Below are positions 31,318 through 43,200 of a stretch of 64,000 bases of DNA, one piece after another. Each line of letters opens with the position of its first letter. The first letter of the stretch is position 1. Source of the DNA: Bombyx mori (taxonomy: Eukaryota; Arthropoda; Insecta; Lepidoptera; Bombycidae); NCBI RefSeq assembly GCF_030269925.1, contig NC_085108.1, positions 2,976,001-3,040,000 of the forward strand, written 5' to 3'. The notes beneath the pieces are model-generated. The model did not search any database and was not told the DNA's origin. It worked only from the letters and a program-made list of their open reading frames with translations. Both the position numbers and the translations under genes were made by a program.

Positions 31318-31757
31318 TACGTAGGGATAGTCCGATCGATGACCCCGATTCGGTAACATCGATTTAAGTTTAATTTGAGTGCTCTGAGGAATTGTTCGAG
31401 ATGATACCGGCATCTCGTTTTTACCATCGCACCGCCTGCCACCGGAGTAGAGTTCCTGGAGCCACTGCGGTCATCCACAGTGCGTTTCCAGAGATCTTTT
31501 TTGCCACGTACCATCCGGCTATGGAATGAGCTCCCCTCCACGGTGTTTCCCGAGCGCTATGACATGTCCTTCTTCAAACGAGGCTTGTGGAGAGTATTAA
31601 GTGGTAGGCAGCGGCTTGGCTCTGCCCCTGGCATTGCTGAAATCCATGGGCGACGGTAAGCACTCACCATCAGGTGGGTCGTATGCTCGTCTGCCTACAA
31701 GGGCAATAAAAAAAAAACGTAGGGATGGTCCGATCGATGACCCCGATTCGGTAACCA
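31318..31757. repeat. ~40-bp direct duplication flanking a family-C LINE end
   Basis: acgtagggat, then gtccgatcgatgacccc and gattcggtaac, at 31318-31358 and again at 31718-31757. The right copy carries 21 extra bp before a shared atcgatttaagtttaat. Confidence 0.85.
31365..31712 (+). pseudogene. family-C LINE: C-terminal RT fragment and 3' end
   Basis: The plus strand reads RTIRLWNELPSTVFPERYDM, then [20 protein letters not shown] to a stop, then an A-rich end after tctgcctacaagggcaata. This is the C-terminal tail of a non-LTR reverse transcriptase (CR1/Jockey group). 5' truncated. Related ends at 34471, 46456, 46906, 55515, 25597 and 19575. Confidence 0.8.
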
Positions 31758-32233
31758 CTCATCTCCGAGCCGGTTCATCGATTTAAGTTTAATAAGACAA
31801 CAAAAAAATTCAAACGTGTAAGTTCGCACACGCAACCAATAAAGCCCTCACAAAGCAGTCCAGTTGCGCATGCAAAGCAAAATGGAGACTCGACGATGTT
31901 TTGATATTGTTTCAGGGTCCCACGAATATTTAAATAACTGCACGCTCTATTTAATCACATTTGATTTTTTTTAATTGCTCCCATGGCTGAATGTAGGTAC
32001 CTAACTGGCTGAATGTACCTAGTGCTAAGTGGTTACAGGAACCTATAAAAGAAAGGTGGAAAAGCTCACGGCACTCAGCCTAAAAGGGTATGAAACAGCA
32101 ACTGAGTTAGCGAGAGCAGTGCTCCATTGCATCTACTACGGCATCCAAACTCAGTGGGTCACCGCAGCACACCAACAACAATGCCGCCACCTAAAGTTTG
32201 AGTGACAGTTCTACAGGGTGATAAAAAACTACC

Positions 32234-32394
32234 CGTAATGCGCCACCCACCTTGAGATATGAGTTCTAAGGTCTCAGTATAGTTACAACGGCTGCCTCGC
32301 CCTTCAAACCGAAACGTATTAATTGCTTCACGGCAAAAATAGACAGTGTGGTGGTACCTACCCGTGCGGACTCTCAAGAGGTCCTACCACCAGT
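32234..32394 (-). repeat. Bm1 SINE internal fragment
   Basis: Central Bm1 sequence from gcgccacccacc to ggtcctaccaccag. Confidence 0.85.
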
Positions 32395-33699
32395 TCTTCT
32401 TCCTCAGGTCTTGCCTGTTACCAGCAGCTTTTCTAAATTGTGATATCTATGAACTAAACTTCTTTTGCCAATTTAAAGCAAAGAAAAAAAAAATACGCTA
32501 CAGAACCACATTCTTTAAATTTCATAATTGTCAAATGAACAGCCTAAGATAATTTAAAATTAAAAAGAAGAAAAAAAAAACCAGAACATAGCGCCACCGC
32601 GCCTAATTATGACAAAATATGTCGGTTACAACGAAAAGCGACGTGAGCCGTTTTTTTTTTTTTTTTGGCCCCGATAATTTATTGCTTAAGTTATTAGAAT
32701 CATTCGTTTAAATTTAATAAATATTAATGACGTATTTGACAAATATTGAAATATGTAATGCGGACAATACATAGACCTATATTAGTACAATATGGCTCGA
32801 TGTGAAATGTCATTGAATGAATACAAAAAAAAGAACAAGATTTAAGTACACTAGGTTATTTAAACAATGGTTTAAATTTTAAATTTTTTAATCTCTTAAT
32901 CCATATTTAAACGTTCAATAAGTTGTTCAAGGAATGTAACCTTTTTTTAAATAGTAAAGAATTGCATTTATTTTTGTATAAAAAAAAAATCAGTTGCCAA
33001 AATCATTAATTATAAACTTTGTAGGTATAGATCTACCGTAAATCCCTACGTACCAATATATTTTTCTTCATTGTCTAATAAAATGCTTACGATATCTTTT
33101 TTCATAGATCTTAATGCTTAATTTCAATAATAGTAAATTGCGACATACTTGACGTATCTTTTCAGAATTTCTCAAGAGGAAAACAATTGGCACATCTACA
33201 GGAGACGACTTTTAAGGATAAGTCTATTAAACAATGATACCCGATTGTTTTTCTTTGTTAATTGTTTTTTGGTGTACCATAAACTAGGTATAGGTACTCT
33301 CTTTCTCTCTCTCTATCTCTGTCTCTACAAACGTATTAATTAATCAACAAATAGCGTCGCACACATCTTTGACTGTTCGTGAACACGTGACGCTTCCAAT
33401 TAAGAAGACAAACTAAATTATTATCTCGATTAATGAGGACGAACATTTGTCAGGAGCGCTCAAGAACCGAAAGTCGGGTTCGAAGCAAGCGCATCCGCCG
33501 CGTCCCAGACCCGCCCACATATCTCTCATTGGTTTAAGACTAATTATATTTTCGGTACGAAATCATCGGGAGCTATTTGCATCGTTTAACGCGTCACGAA
33601 TGATTCCCGACCTTATTACACATAGTTTGAGGGTGCGTTTTGGGTTAAACGTTAAACAAAATGAATTTTAGTTCGTCTATACGCCCATTCGTTTGCGCT
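32395..33699. other. AT-rich DNA upstream of the homeobox gene
   Basis: No gene seen. Long T and A runs near 32650 and 32970, and a CT-rich stretch at 33298-33327. From about 33420 the GC content rises and a cattgg (CCAAT-like) motif is seen near 33527. Confidence 0.5.
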
Positions 33700-33805
33700 T
33701 TTCATCTTCATTGCGTTCGTTCAGAACGCGCCTGACAGTCCTGTTGTGTGGTGATACGCGATTTTCAATCTTACAGCAAGCAATCCGTGGTGCGCGTAAG
33801 GAAAC

Positions 33806-33810
33806 TCAGT
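33806..33810 (+). promoter_or_regulatory. possible initiator (TCAGT) of the homeobox gene
   Basis: TCAGT lies 134 bp upstream of the start codon with no TATA box at -30. This fits a TATA-less arthropod developmental promoter, but the motif is short and could be chance. Confidence 0.35.
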
Positions 33811-33833
33811 TTATCGTGTGCAACAGTGTTACA

Positions 33834-33854
33834 ATGATGTCCGCTGTCTCGTGA
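33834..33854 (+). promoter_or_regulatory. upstream ORF in the putative 5' UTR
   Basis: Six codons (MMSAVS, stop), about 85 bp upstream of the main ATG. If transcribed, it could reduce initiation at the main start. Confidence 0.4.
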
Positions 33855-33939
33855 AAGCAACGAAAGATCAGCTTCATCAAAAGAATACGAGAAAAAGTGC
33901 AATTTTATTGGTTAGGTTCGTTCAGTTTTCGCGCCAAAA

Positions 33940-34264
33940 ATGAATCTCGAAATTAGTACGAACGAAGAAAACGACGATGGGAAATTCGATAAAACCGACA
34001 ATAACAGGCTACCATTCTCAATTGACAGTCTTCTAGCTAATAAGTTTCAAGGGAATGCGAACCGTGAAGGCTCTTACGAAAGTGTAGAGAATGCGCAAAA
34101 TAAAGATGGCGGACACATTTTTAAAGTTAATATAGACTCTTTTGATGTTGATAATGATGATGACGACCGCAGCGACGGTAGCGAAGAGCACGTGGACGTC
34201 GAAAGCTCGACGGCTGACGAAGCCCACGAATATGTGGATGCTAGAAGCGATTTCCAACAAACAG
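33940..34264 (+). CDS. homeobox gene exon 1 (eh1 motif, acidic region)
   Basis: 108 codons plus one base. Donor ACAG/GTAGGT. The 5' UTR continues upstream without a visible intron. A frame running past the donor stops at about 34314 and is not conserved in character. Confidence 0.88.
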
Positions 34265-37200
34265 GTAGGTTTGTAATTTTATATCTCTGTTTACTTAATA
34301 CCGATTTATTATAATGGCGAGTACTGCGATCATATTGCTCTGAACATACCTGATAGCTTAGAACATTCGTGACAAGGAAGATCTAGGGAAAGGGACTGCG
34401 CGGGCGCAGCATGACAAGGTGGTTTGATCAAATCCGCACCACATTAGAAACTACTAGAAACTAGATGATCCCTCTCTCTCCTTTTTATCATCGCACCTCC
34501 TGCCTTCAGAGCAGAGTTCATCCATATTATCTGGAACCGCTGCGTTCATCGACAGTGCGTTTCCAGAGGTCTTTTTTGTCACGTACCATCCGGCCTTGGA
34601 ATGAATTCCCCTCCACGGTGTTTCCCGAGCGCTGTGACATGTCCTTCTTGAAACGAGGCTTGTGGAGAGTATTAAGCGATAGGCAGCGGCTTGGCTCTGC
34701 CTTTGGCATTGCTGAAGTCCATGGGCGACGGTAACCATTCACCATCAGGTGGGGCGTATGCTCGTCTGCCTACAAGGGCAATAAAAAAAAACCCATTCCA
34801 CCAAGCCCTTCGTGCTGCTAATAATTGGAAACGCTGGAAATAAATAACATAAAAAATAAAATCCTGTCTAAACATGATGATCACGACCCTTCGCAAGGAG
34901 ACGATACAAGGAGGAGGAGATTTAATATCGACCAAAAACCTATGTATTGTTCCTTCAAATTATCCACAGCGCTGAAAGCTCCCCAATCTGCTACCAGATT
35001 CAGAGATAAATTGATCACAACCTACATAATCTGTGGTCAAGTTTAATTAAAAAATTAAATTTCTATTTTAGGGCGCAAGTCAAACTCTGTTCCTGATTAT
35101 TTAACAAAACTGCCAGCTACTATTGTTGTTGTTGTTTTTTTTGTATAGGTATTCTATTTTAGATTAAATTATTCATTCCCGTAACATTTACTACAAACAT
35201 TAGTGGACACCTTATAACTATAACTTACGAGCGACCGGATACATCATCATCAGCCTTTATCTGCCCACTGCTGGACATAAGACCAGGTGTTTCTAATTAA
35301 ATGCCCACCCTTAGCACGGCTATAAGGCCAGAAATAGGTCTTCTTTTTTTTCCTCCACCTTATCCCAGTAGGTGGGCTCAGCACAGCTAAATTTTCTCTT
35401 CCATTCTCTTCTATCAGCCGTCATCTCAACACTCACTCCTCATTCTCTCTCATATCGTCATTCACACACTCCATCCATGTCTTCTTTGGTCGACCTCTTT
35501 CCCCTCTACCTTGCACTACCATTTCCATACATCTCCAAGTCACATGCAGACTCATCAATGGCTAAAGTAACTATTCACGAATAATCTGATATAAAAAATA
35601 CTAGAAAAGGAATTTTTCATTACGAGATGCTTAAAAATCTGTTTTAAGGTAGAGATATTACGATGTTTGGGAAAGTTTTGTAAAACTGTAATTCCCTAAG
35701 ATTTTGCTGAATATACCTAGTCAGGTCATAAATTCTGTCACATGTTTAATGTAAAATAATTGAAACAAGTTTATTCATTATGTAACCATTCATATACCAA
35801 AATGAACTTAACAAAACATAGATTCTTATGACACTAAAGTTTATTCAAAATGAGCTCCGTGATTTTGAATACAGGCCTTCAATCTGCGCGGCCAGTCATC
35901 TTATCGCAGCACGAACGAGGTCCATGTCAATATCGGCGACTGCCTTAATCAAGGATGTCTTGAGTGACTCCAAATTGGGATGAGGCTTTGAGCACGCCTT
36001 TTCCTCCAAGTGTTGCCATATCTTGTAATCTAACGGATTCAAACCTGGACTGGAGGAGGGCCAGTCTTCGTGCCGGATGAAATCGATTTCACGCGCCGCC
36101 AGCCAGTCTTGTGTGCTCTTCGCTCTATGAGCTGGCGCCGAGTCTTGTTGGAATACCCAGGGCCTGTTATTGAACATGGTATGAGAAACAGGTTCCACAA
36201 GGTTCGTCAGGACTGTATTTTGATACACAACTGCATTCGTTTTTACACCTTTCTCACAAAAATGTACCTCTGTTAAGCCCCAATAAGAAACTCCCAACCC
36301 TACCATGAGCGAGGATGGAAAATGACCTCGCTGGACACGCGGAATACGGTTGCTCGCTTCTTCACTACTGTGTGCGTACACCTTATCATTTTGTTTGTTG
36401 TAGCTCTCTTCTACGGTAAAAAATTTTTCATCCGAAAAAAGAATTTTCCGATATTTTTTTCCCGCGTACCGCTTCAACAAAGCGCGGCATCTCTTCAGTC
36501 TCAGGTCCATTAGACGAGCATTCAAACGATGTCCTGTTTTTCTTCGATATGCCCGAAGCCCTAAGTCTTCATTTAACACCCTTTTCACCGTGGTTCTGCT
36601 TAACCCCATCTGAAGGGCCAACAGTTTCTGCTTACGTTTGGGATTTCTTTGAATTCGCGCCTTCACAGCTTTTATCACTGCTGGAGTCCTAACAGACCGA
36701 GGGCGACCACTTCTTGACCTGTCATCTACACTAGAGTCTTCATTGTATCGTTTGATGGTACGATAAACGAATCTTTTAGTTATATTCAAATTTTTCAGTA
36801 TGTTAAAAATTTTAATTGGCGCGTAACCGCAACGATGCAACGCAATAACTGCAACACGGTCTTCTTTAAGCGTCCACTCCATATTTGTGTAATGAGTAAA
36901 ATTCTAAAAGTATACATTTTTATTTTCATGAACAATTCGAAATTCGAATTCAATAAACTTTTTTGTGGCCAGCATTCTAAAAGAAAAGTTTTTAATGTGT
37001 GACAATACTTATGACCTGACTAGGTATATTGTGTTGTTTTGATAGGTATTGACCCAAGCTGTCACCCCCCGCAGTATTTCGTGCGATTTAATGGACACCC
37101 TGTATATGTAGTATACATCATGTTTTTTCATTCGGTAAGCACACCGCGGTTAATTTATTTCCTTAGTTGATTCATGTCCACTTGATGATTCTCTGGAAGA

Positions 37201-40200
37201 GATACTCTCAGCTGTTAATCATTCATATATTGGACGTTTTTCATTTGCATTGATTTTATATTAGCCGTACTCGCCCGTTTCGCTGGGCATTTAAAATGAA
37301 CATTATTATTTATTGTCATTATTATTAGGGAGTCCAACACTCATATAAATATTAGCCTATCCATTAAATACATGTATTTTCTACATGGATACCAAGCTTC
37401 AAGTTAGTCGGATGCATGGTTCATTAAGTACTTGTAACGGAACACCCGTGTAAAAACCACTGTAGATTTATATATTAGTATTAGTAATATATTAATACGT
37501 GAAGCAAAAACTTTGTATCCCTTTTTACGAAAATTGCGCGGACGGATGAGTATGAAATTTTCCATACTTATAGAGAATACAGAGAAGAAGTGCACAAAGC
37601 TAATTTTTTTTTAAATAATGCATAAAATATACATTAAATCAATAAAGAAAACATTACACAACTACATACCATTTATTTGACGCACACACGCATGCATACC
37701 TACTATTTATTGTCAAACTTTTGTTCTTGACGTCTGTTGTCAAATTGAGAATAGATTAAATATTGTTTGTCTTTGTTAATATTTTTTATAGTGTAGTCTT
37801 GGCAAAATTTGTGATTATAGAAGTATAAAATACAATCATAATAGTGTACAAACTTACAATACCAATTAATTATAGTCGAATTTCGACTACCGCGGGACCT
37901 CTAGTTAGTATAGATTAGTCTGCCACAAAGCACACTAATCTATACATAATGAAAGCTACTTTTACGGCTTAAGCCTCGCGTTTGTTACTGTCATTAGATT
38001 GTTTCCAAAATTTCGAATACTTTAAAGTTTCAATGGTCGATTAGTTTTAGCTATATTTAAAACTCACGAAAACTGTGCAAAACGAAAAGCAATCACTTAG
38101 GAGAAGACGGTAGAAGACCGGACGAAAGAAGACTGAAAGAATTTTAACGTTCTGTTGTCTATCTCTAATAATTTGGGGCAATCATTGTGCTTCACAGCAC
38201 TTTATTAAAATCCCCTCCCTTTTTTTTTATAACGTAACCCGAAAACTTCAAACGTCAATAAGGACCAGCAAGGGATTACACCCTCGGAACTACATGAGGT
38301 TTCCTTCTTCGATAATAAGGCCGTATGTAGACAACTACCAGATACCAGCCGCTCCGCCCGTGTGGTTAGAGAATCCTTTTATCGCTATAAGCACTGCGCA
38401 ATTCGTAAGCATTATGTACACTTATGGCATCTCTGAAGATATCTTGTAAACTATAGGTCTGTGGGGACCCAAGACGCGCCGATTTGGACGCAAATCAGAG
38501 TCTATCTTTAAAGCGGTGGTAGGACGTCTTGTGAGTCCGCACTTGTTACTACCACCCTGATTATTTGTGCCGTGAAGCAGTAATGCGTTTCGGTTTGAAG
38601 GGCGGGGCAACGGATGTACTGTAAAAACGGAGACTTGGAACTCCGTTCTCAAGATGGGGTGGTTGATAGACGAACTACAGTGACCACTTAACCCCAGATG
38701 GACTGCAAAATCGTTCACTCATCAGAGAAAAGGTTAACTGACGAAAACTCGTAATTTTTCGAAGGTTGATGGGATGTTTTAGAGTCCTGCCCACCAAACG
38801 ATAACCCTTGCACTCTCTCACCCGACGTCCGATCTCTGCCCGGGCTTAGACCTTAGTAGGGGGGGTTTCCAAGGTCAACACTGTTCTACCACACCCAGCA
38901 TACAGAATAGAATAAGCCGATCCCAAAGCTGCCCGCAGGCGTATAGGCTGTACCTAAGTGTTGAGATAAAACAATAGGCTTGGCTACCGTTTGAGCTTAT
39001 TCGATCGCGACGGGGCAACGAAACGCCGCCGTCGCCCGAACCATGTCTTGTCGGATCCCCGGATTCACCCTCGGTGCTTTTAGGGATGTCAAGCACCCGT
39101 CACCGTCCTCGTCGAACTCATCGATGACAACGAAGAGTTCTCAACGAACTCATGAAAAGGCAAAGGGGGGAAAGTAAAACGTTTAGTGCGGAGCACATCT
39201 CTCCCATCACCCTCCCCCTCGGGACGCCGGACCGGCGGTCGTCGGCGCCACGACCACCAGCCCTCTCGGTCGGAAGGCTGTCCGAAGCCCGCCTAGATGC
39301 CGCCGGTTAGAGTGGGTTACCCTACGGAATACCCCGCTGGGCCAGAACCAGTGTGGGTCGAGGATAGCCGGCCTTCCATCACCTGGATGCTTTTGCGTAA
39401 AACGCGTGCAGAGCAGCTTGCACGTCGTCTTCTTAGGCCCCCTCGCCGGTCCCCAGACCGACCTGTGAGGGGGAACCAAAAAACATAGACGGCCAGGGCT
39501 TGGGCGAGATCCGCCTCCCTGGCTCCCGCTCGACGGCGGCGGGATTGTGCGTCTCTCACGCGCCCCGCCGCCTCCTTCTGCGAGATGGTGCACTCGCAGA
39601 AGTCAAGCATCGTCTTCCACGACTCGTCGTCGCTGAGCATCGATGTCACAACACTTGGCAACGACAAGTCGGTTCCTATTTTTGCCACGGCGCCACCCCT
39701 CCCATGCGGGGCAGATGACGAGCGATGCTCTGCCGTGTCCAAGTCGCAACCACAATGGTGGCACTCTGCCGTCGGCTCGGCTGTGATCCGGTGCAGGAAC
39801 TCACCGAATCAACCATGCCCAGTGAGCACCTGCGTGACCCGGAAAGTGAAGCGTCCTCTGTCACGATTCACCCAATCCACAAGGACCGGACGAATCGCCT
39901 CGACCGTCCTACGACCAGCCGAAGGATCAGCCAGCCGTCTGGACCATGACGCCAGAACGGACCGCCGAGATTGGGCCTTCCGCGCTCTGACCACACTGGG
40001 GCTGGGACGCGCCACGCCCCGGGCACGAAGGTCAGCCCGCCACTGATAGTCAGCGGCGAGCGGCTCCGCTTCCAGAACCCAAGGCGGCGTCCCAGCCAGT
40101 ACACACGCCGCCTCAAAGGAGATGGTGCGATAGCCACGGATGACCCTGACCGCGATGGTGCGTCGCGGTCGTTGCAGCAGCTTCGCCACCACCACGGCCA

Positions 40201-43200
40201 GGGACTGGCCCCACAGGGGCGCCCCGTATAGGGCCATTAATCGCACCCGTCCACCCATCAAAGCAATAAAAAAAAAAACAGAAAATTGTCCGAACTTTAT
40301 TCAATATGCAATAATGCAATATCTGACCCTAGCTCTTGTAGTCTAGAGACCGTCTGTCGCATGAGGTCGAGCGTTGTCGTGTAGAAGCAGCGAGTATCAA
40401 CGATTAACCAAGGCTGGCCGGAGATTCGCGAGCTTCTATAAAACAAACGCGACTAAAAACATTACACGAACCAATTAAGAAATGACTGAATTGGAAAATT
40501 GAATTACATCTTTTTTTAACAAAATTCCTTTATATTTAGATTTTATTGCCAGCCGTACATAAATTACGTTTTAAATGACCAATATTGTGATACAGCTAAT
40601 TCACATATAAAAACGTATTATTAAAATTTGCAACAATTAAAAAAAAAAACAATTCTGCGTGAACATTTTATCCTTCTCTCCCTAAAACCATTTTTTCCCA
40701 ACTTGGAACTCATAATTTATTTTTAACTAGCTGACCCGGCAGACTTCGTAGTGCTTCAATCGATAAATAAAAGACCTAAACTTTTATATAGAATAAACTT
40801 AAAACAAACAAAAGGAATCCGTCCGACGGGGGACACCTCAAAGGGAAAACAAAATTGTTATTTTTATTTAATTCCGAGAATTTTCATATTTTTATACCTT
40901 TTAAACCTTCTCTGGACTTCCACAAATAATTCAAGACCAAAATTAGCCAAATCGGTCAAGCCGTTTTCATGTTATGTCGTGACAACGGAAAACGGGTTTC
41001 ATTTTTATATATATAGATAGATAATAGTTTAACTATATTTCGCAATTTGTTTTAACATATATCAGACAGATCTTTTTTGTACTTAAGGAACTCCAAGGAC
41101 ACGTAATTAAACAAATTTTATGGTTTAAGTTCGCATTTATGACTATCACTCTATTACTTCCGACATTTCGATTAGGTACTTTATGCTTTGGATTGCGTAA
41201 AATAATGTTAATGACTCGCCAAAACTACAAAGAAATTACTGCAAAATTTGTATTTTATTATCAAACCATCTTGTATCACGACTTCATCGTTTGAAATTGG
41301 TATATTGTATCGAAGCTATTAAAGCCATTCAAAGAAATAGCATAAACTTGAAGGTAAATGGAGCGGTGGACTGATTTTTGAGGCTGATTTTGAAAACAAA
41401 AACTCTCCTTTTTGTAGCTTTTTTTTATTGCTTAGATGGGTAGACGAGCTCACAGCCCACCTGGTGTTAAGTGGTTACTGGAGCCCATAGACATCTACAA
41501 CGTAAATGCGCCACCCACCTTGAGTGGTAAGGTCTCAGTATAGTTACAACGGCTGCCCCACCCTTCAAACCGAAACGCATTACTGCTTCACGGCAGAAAT
41601 AGGCAGGGCGGTGGTACCTACCCGCGCGGACTCACAACAGGTCCTACCACCAGTAATTACGCAAATTATAATTTTGCGGGTTTCACTTTTATTACACGAT
41701 TCCTTCACCGTGGAAGTCAATCGTGAACATTTGTTGAGTACGTATTTCATTAGAAAAATTGGTACCCGCCTGCGGGATTCGAACACCGGTGCATCGCTTC
41801 AACACGAATGCACCGGACGTCTTATCTTTTAGGCCACGACGACTTCGAAGCTTTTTGCAGCTTTGGCTTCTGGTGTCATATTAGGGGTTAAAGTATGAAA
41901 TAGCCGATTTGTACTGCCGACTGAGAGGGCTGGTGGTCGTGGCGCCGAGGATCACCGGTCCGGCGTCCCGAGGTGGAGGGCGATGGGAGAGATGTGCTCC
42001 GCACTAAACGCTTCACTTTCCCTCCTTTGCCTTTTCATGAGTTCTGTCTCATGCGAGGTTTGGACGTTGGTTGTTGAGCGACATAGGTTTTAGTCAGTTC
42101 GACTCTGACATACCCCGCCCGCCATCCCCAGAGAAGGGTGGAAGTCCGGCGATTCCCTCCTGACCAAAAAAAAAGCCGATTTGTACCGAAAACGTTATTT
42201 TTTTCATTTAACACTTTTATTTAATCAAAATATCTAATCTATACATTGCTGCCATTTAATACGAAGGTCATTTATGCCTTTGCGATAGAACTCTGGTGAT
42301 CTAGATTCTACTAACTGTGTGAAAGCATTTTGTACTGCCTCCTGGGAAGAAAGCTTTTTATCACGTAGAAAATTGTCCAAATCACGAAAAAAATGGTAGT
42401 CCGTTGGAGCAAGGTCTGTTCAATACGGAGGGTGACGAATGGTTTCTAATTGCCGTTCCTGTAGTATTAAAACGGTTTCTCGTGCTGTATGAGGTCTCGC
42501 GTTATCATGGAGCAATAATAGTGAAGATCGATTCATGAGTCGCGGCTGTTTCACTGCTATCATTGTACGGAGTTCGGCACAGTAGACATCTGCTTTTATT
42601 GCTTGACCAGATCGGAGAAAGCTATAGTGAATAACACCATGCTGAGACCACCAAACTGTTACCATTACCTATTAATTGGTAAGGTTTGCTTTAGGACACT
42701 GTTGCGGCGTTTGACCTAGGGTCAGCCATTGCATTTTTCGCTTACGATTATCGTAACGAATCCACTTTTCATCACAGGTCACAATTCGATCCAATATTCC
42801 TTCATTTCTGTATCGATTCAACAAGGCAACATAAGTTTCAACACGCGTTTCTTTCTGCAGATCAGTCAAATCACGAGGCACACATTTTTCATATTTTTTA
42901 TTTTATAGATTTGACGCAAATGAGATAATATTTTCGGTAAGGTAACGTTAAGCCATGCCGCTAATTCCCTTCTTTTTTTCTTTTTTCTTCCCTACCTATG
43001 CTGATAGCCTTGAGAGGCTATATACACTTCACCCTAGCGTGTTGGTTTGCGCACGGGGCTCAAACCGGAGTGGTGCTAACACTGGCCCTAGTAAGAGCAG
43101 TGCTTCGCAGAATCTACCACCGGATCGGAAACGCGACCCACTGAGAAGATCCGGCGACAAACTCAGTGGGCTATTTCTGAGGGTCAATTCGCTCCTCGAG

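Noticed and set aside
34033..34260. 75-codon minus-strand ORF
   Set aside because: Shadow of homeobox exon 1, which has the eh1 motif and a consensus donor.
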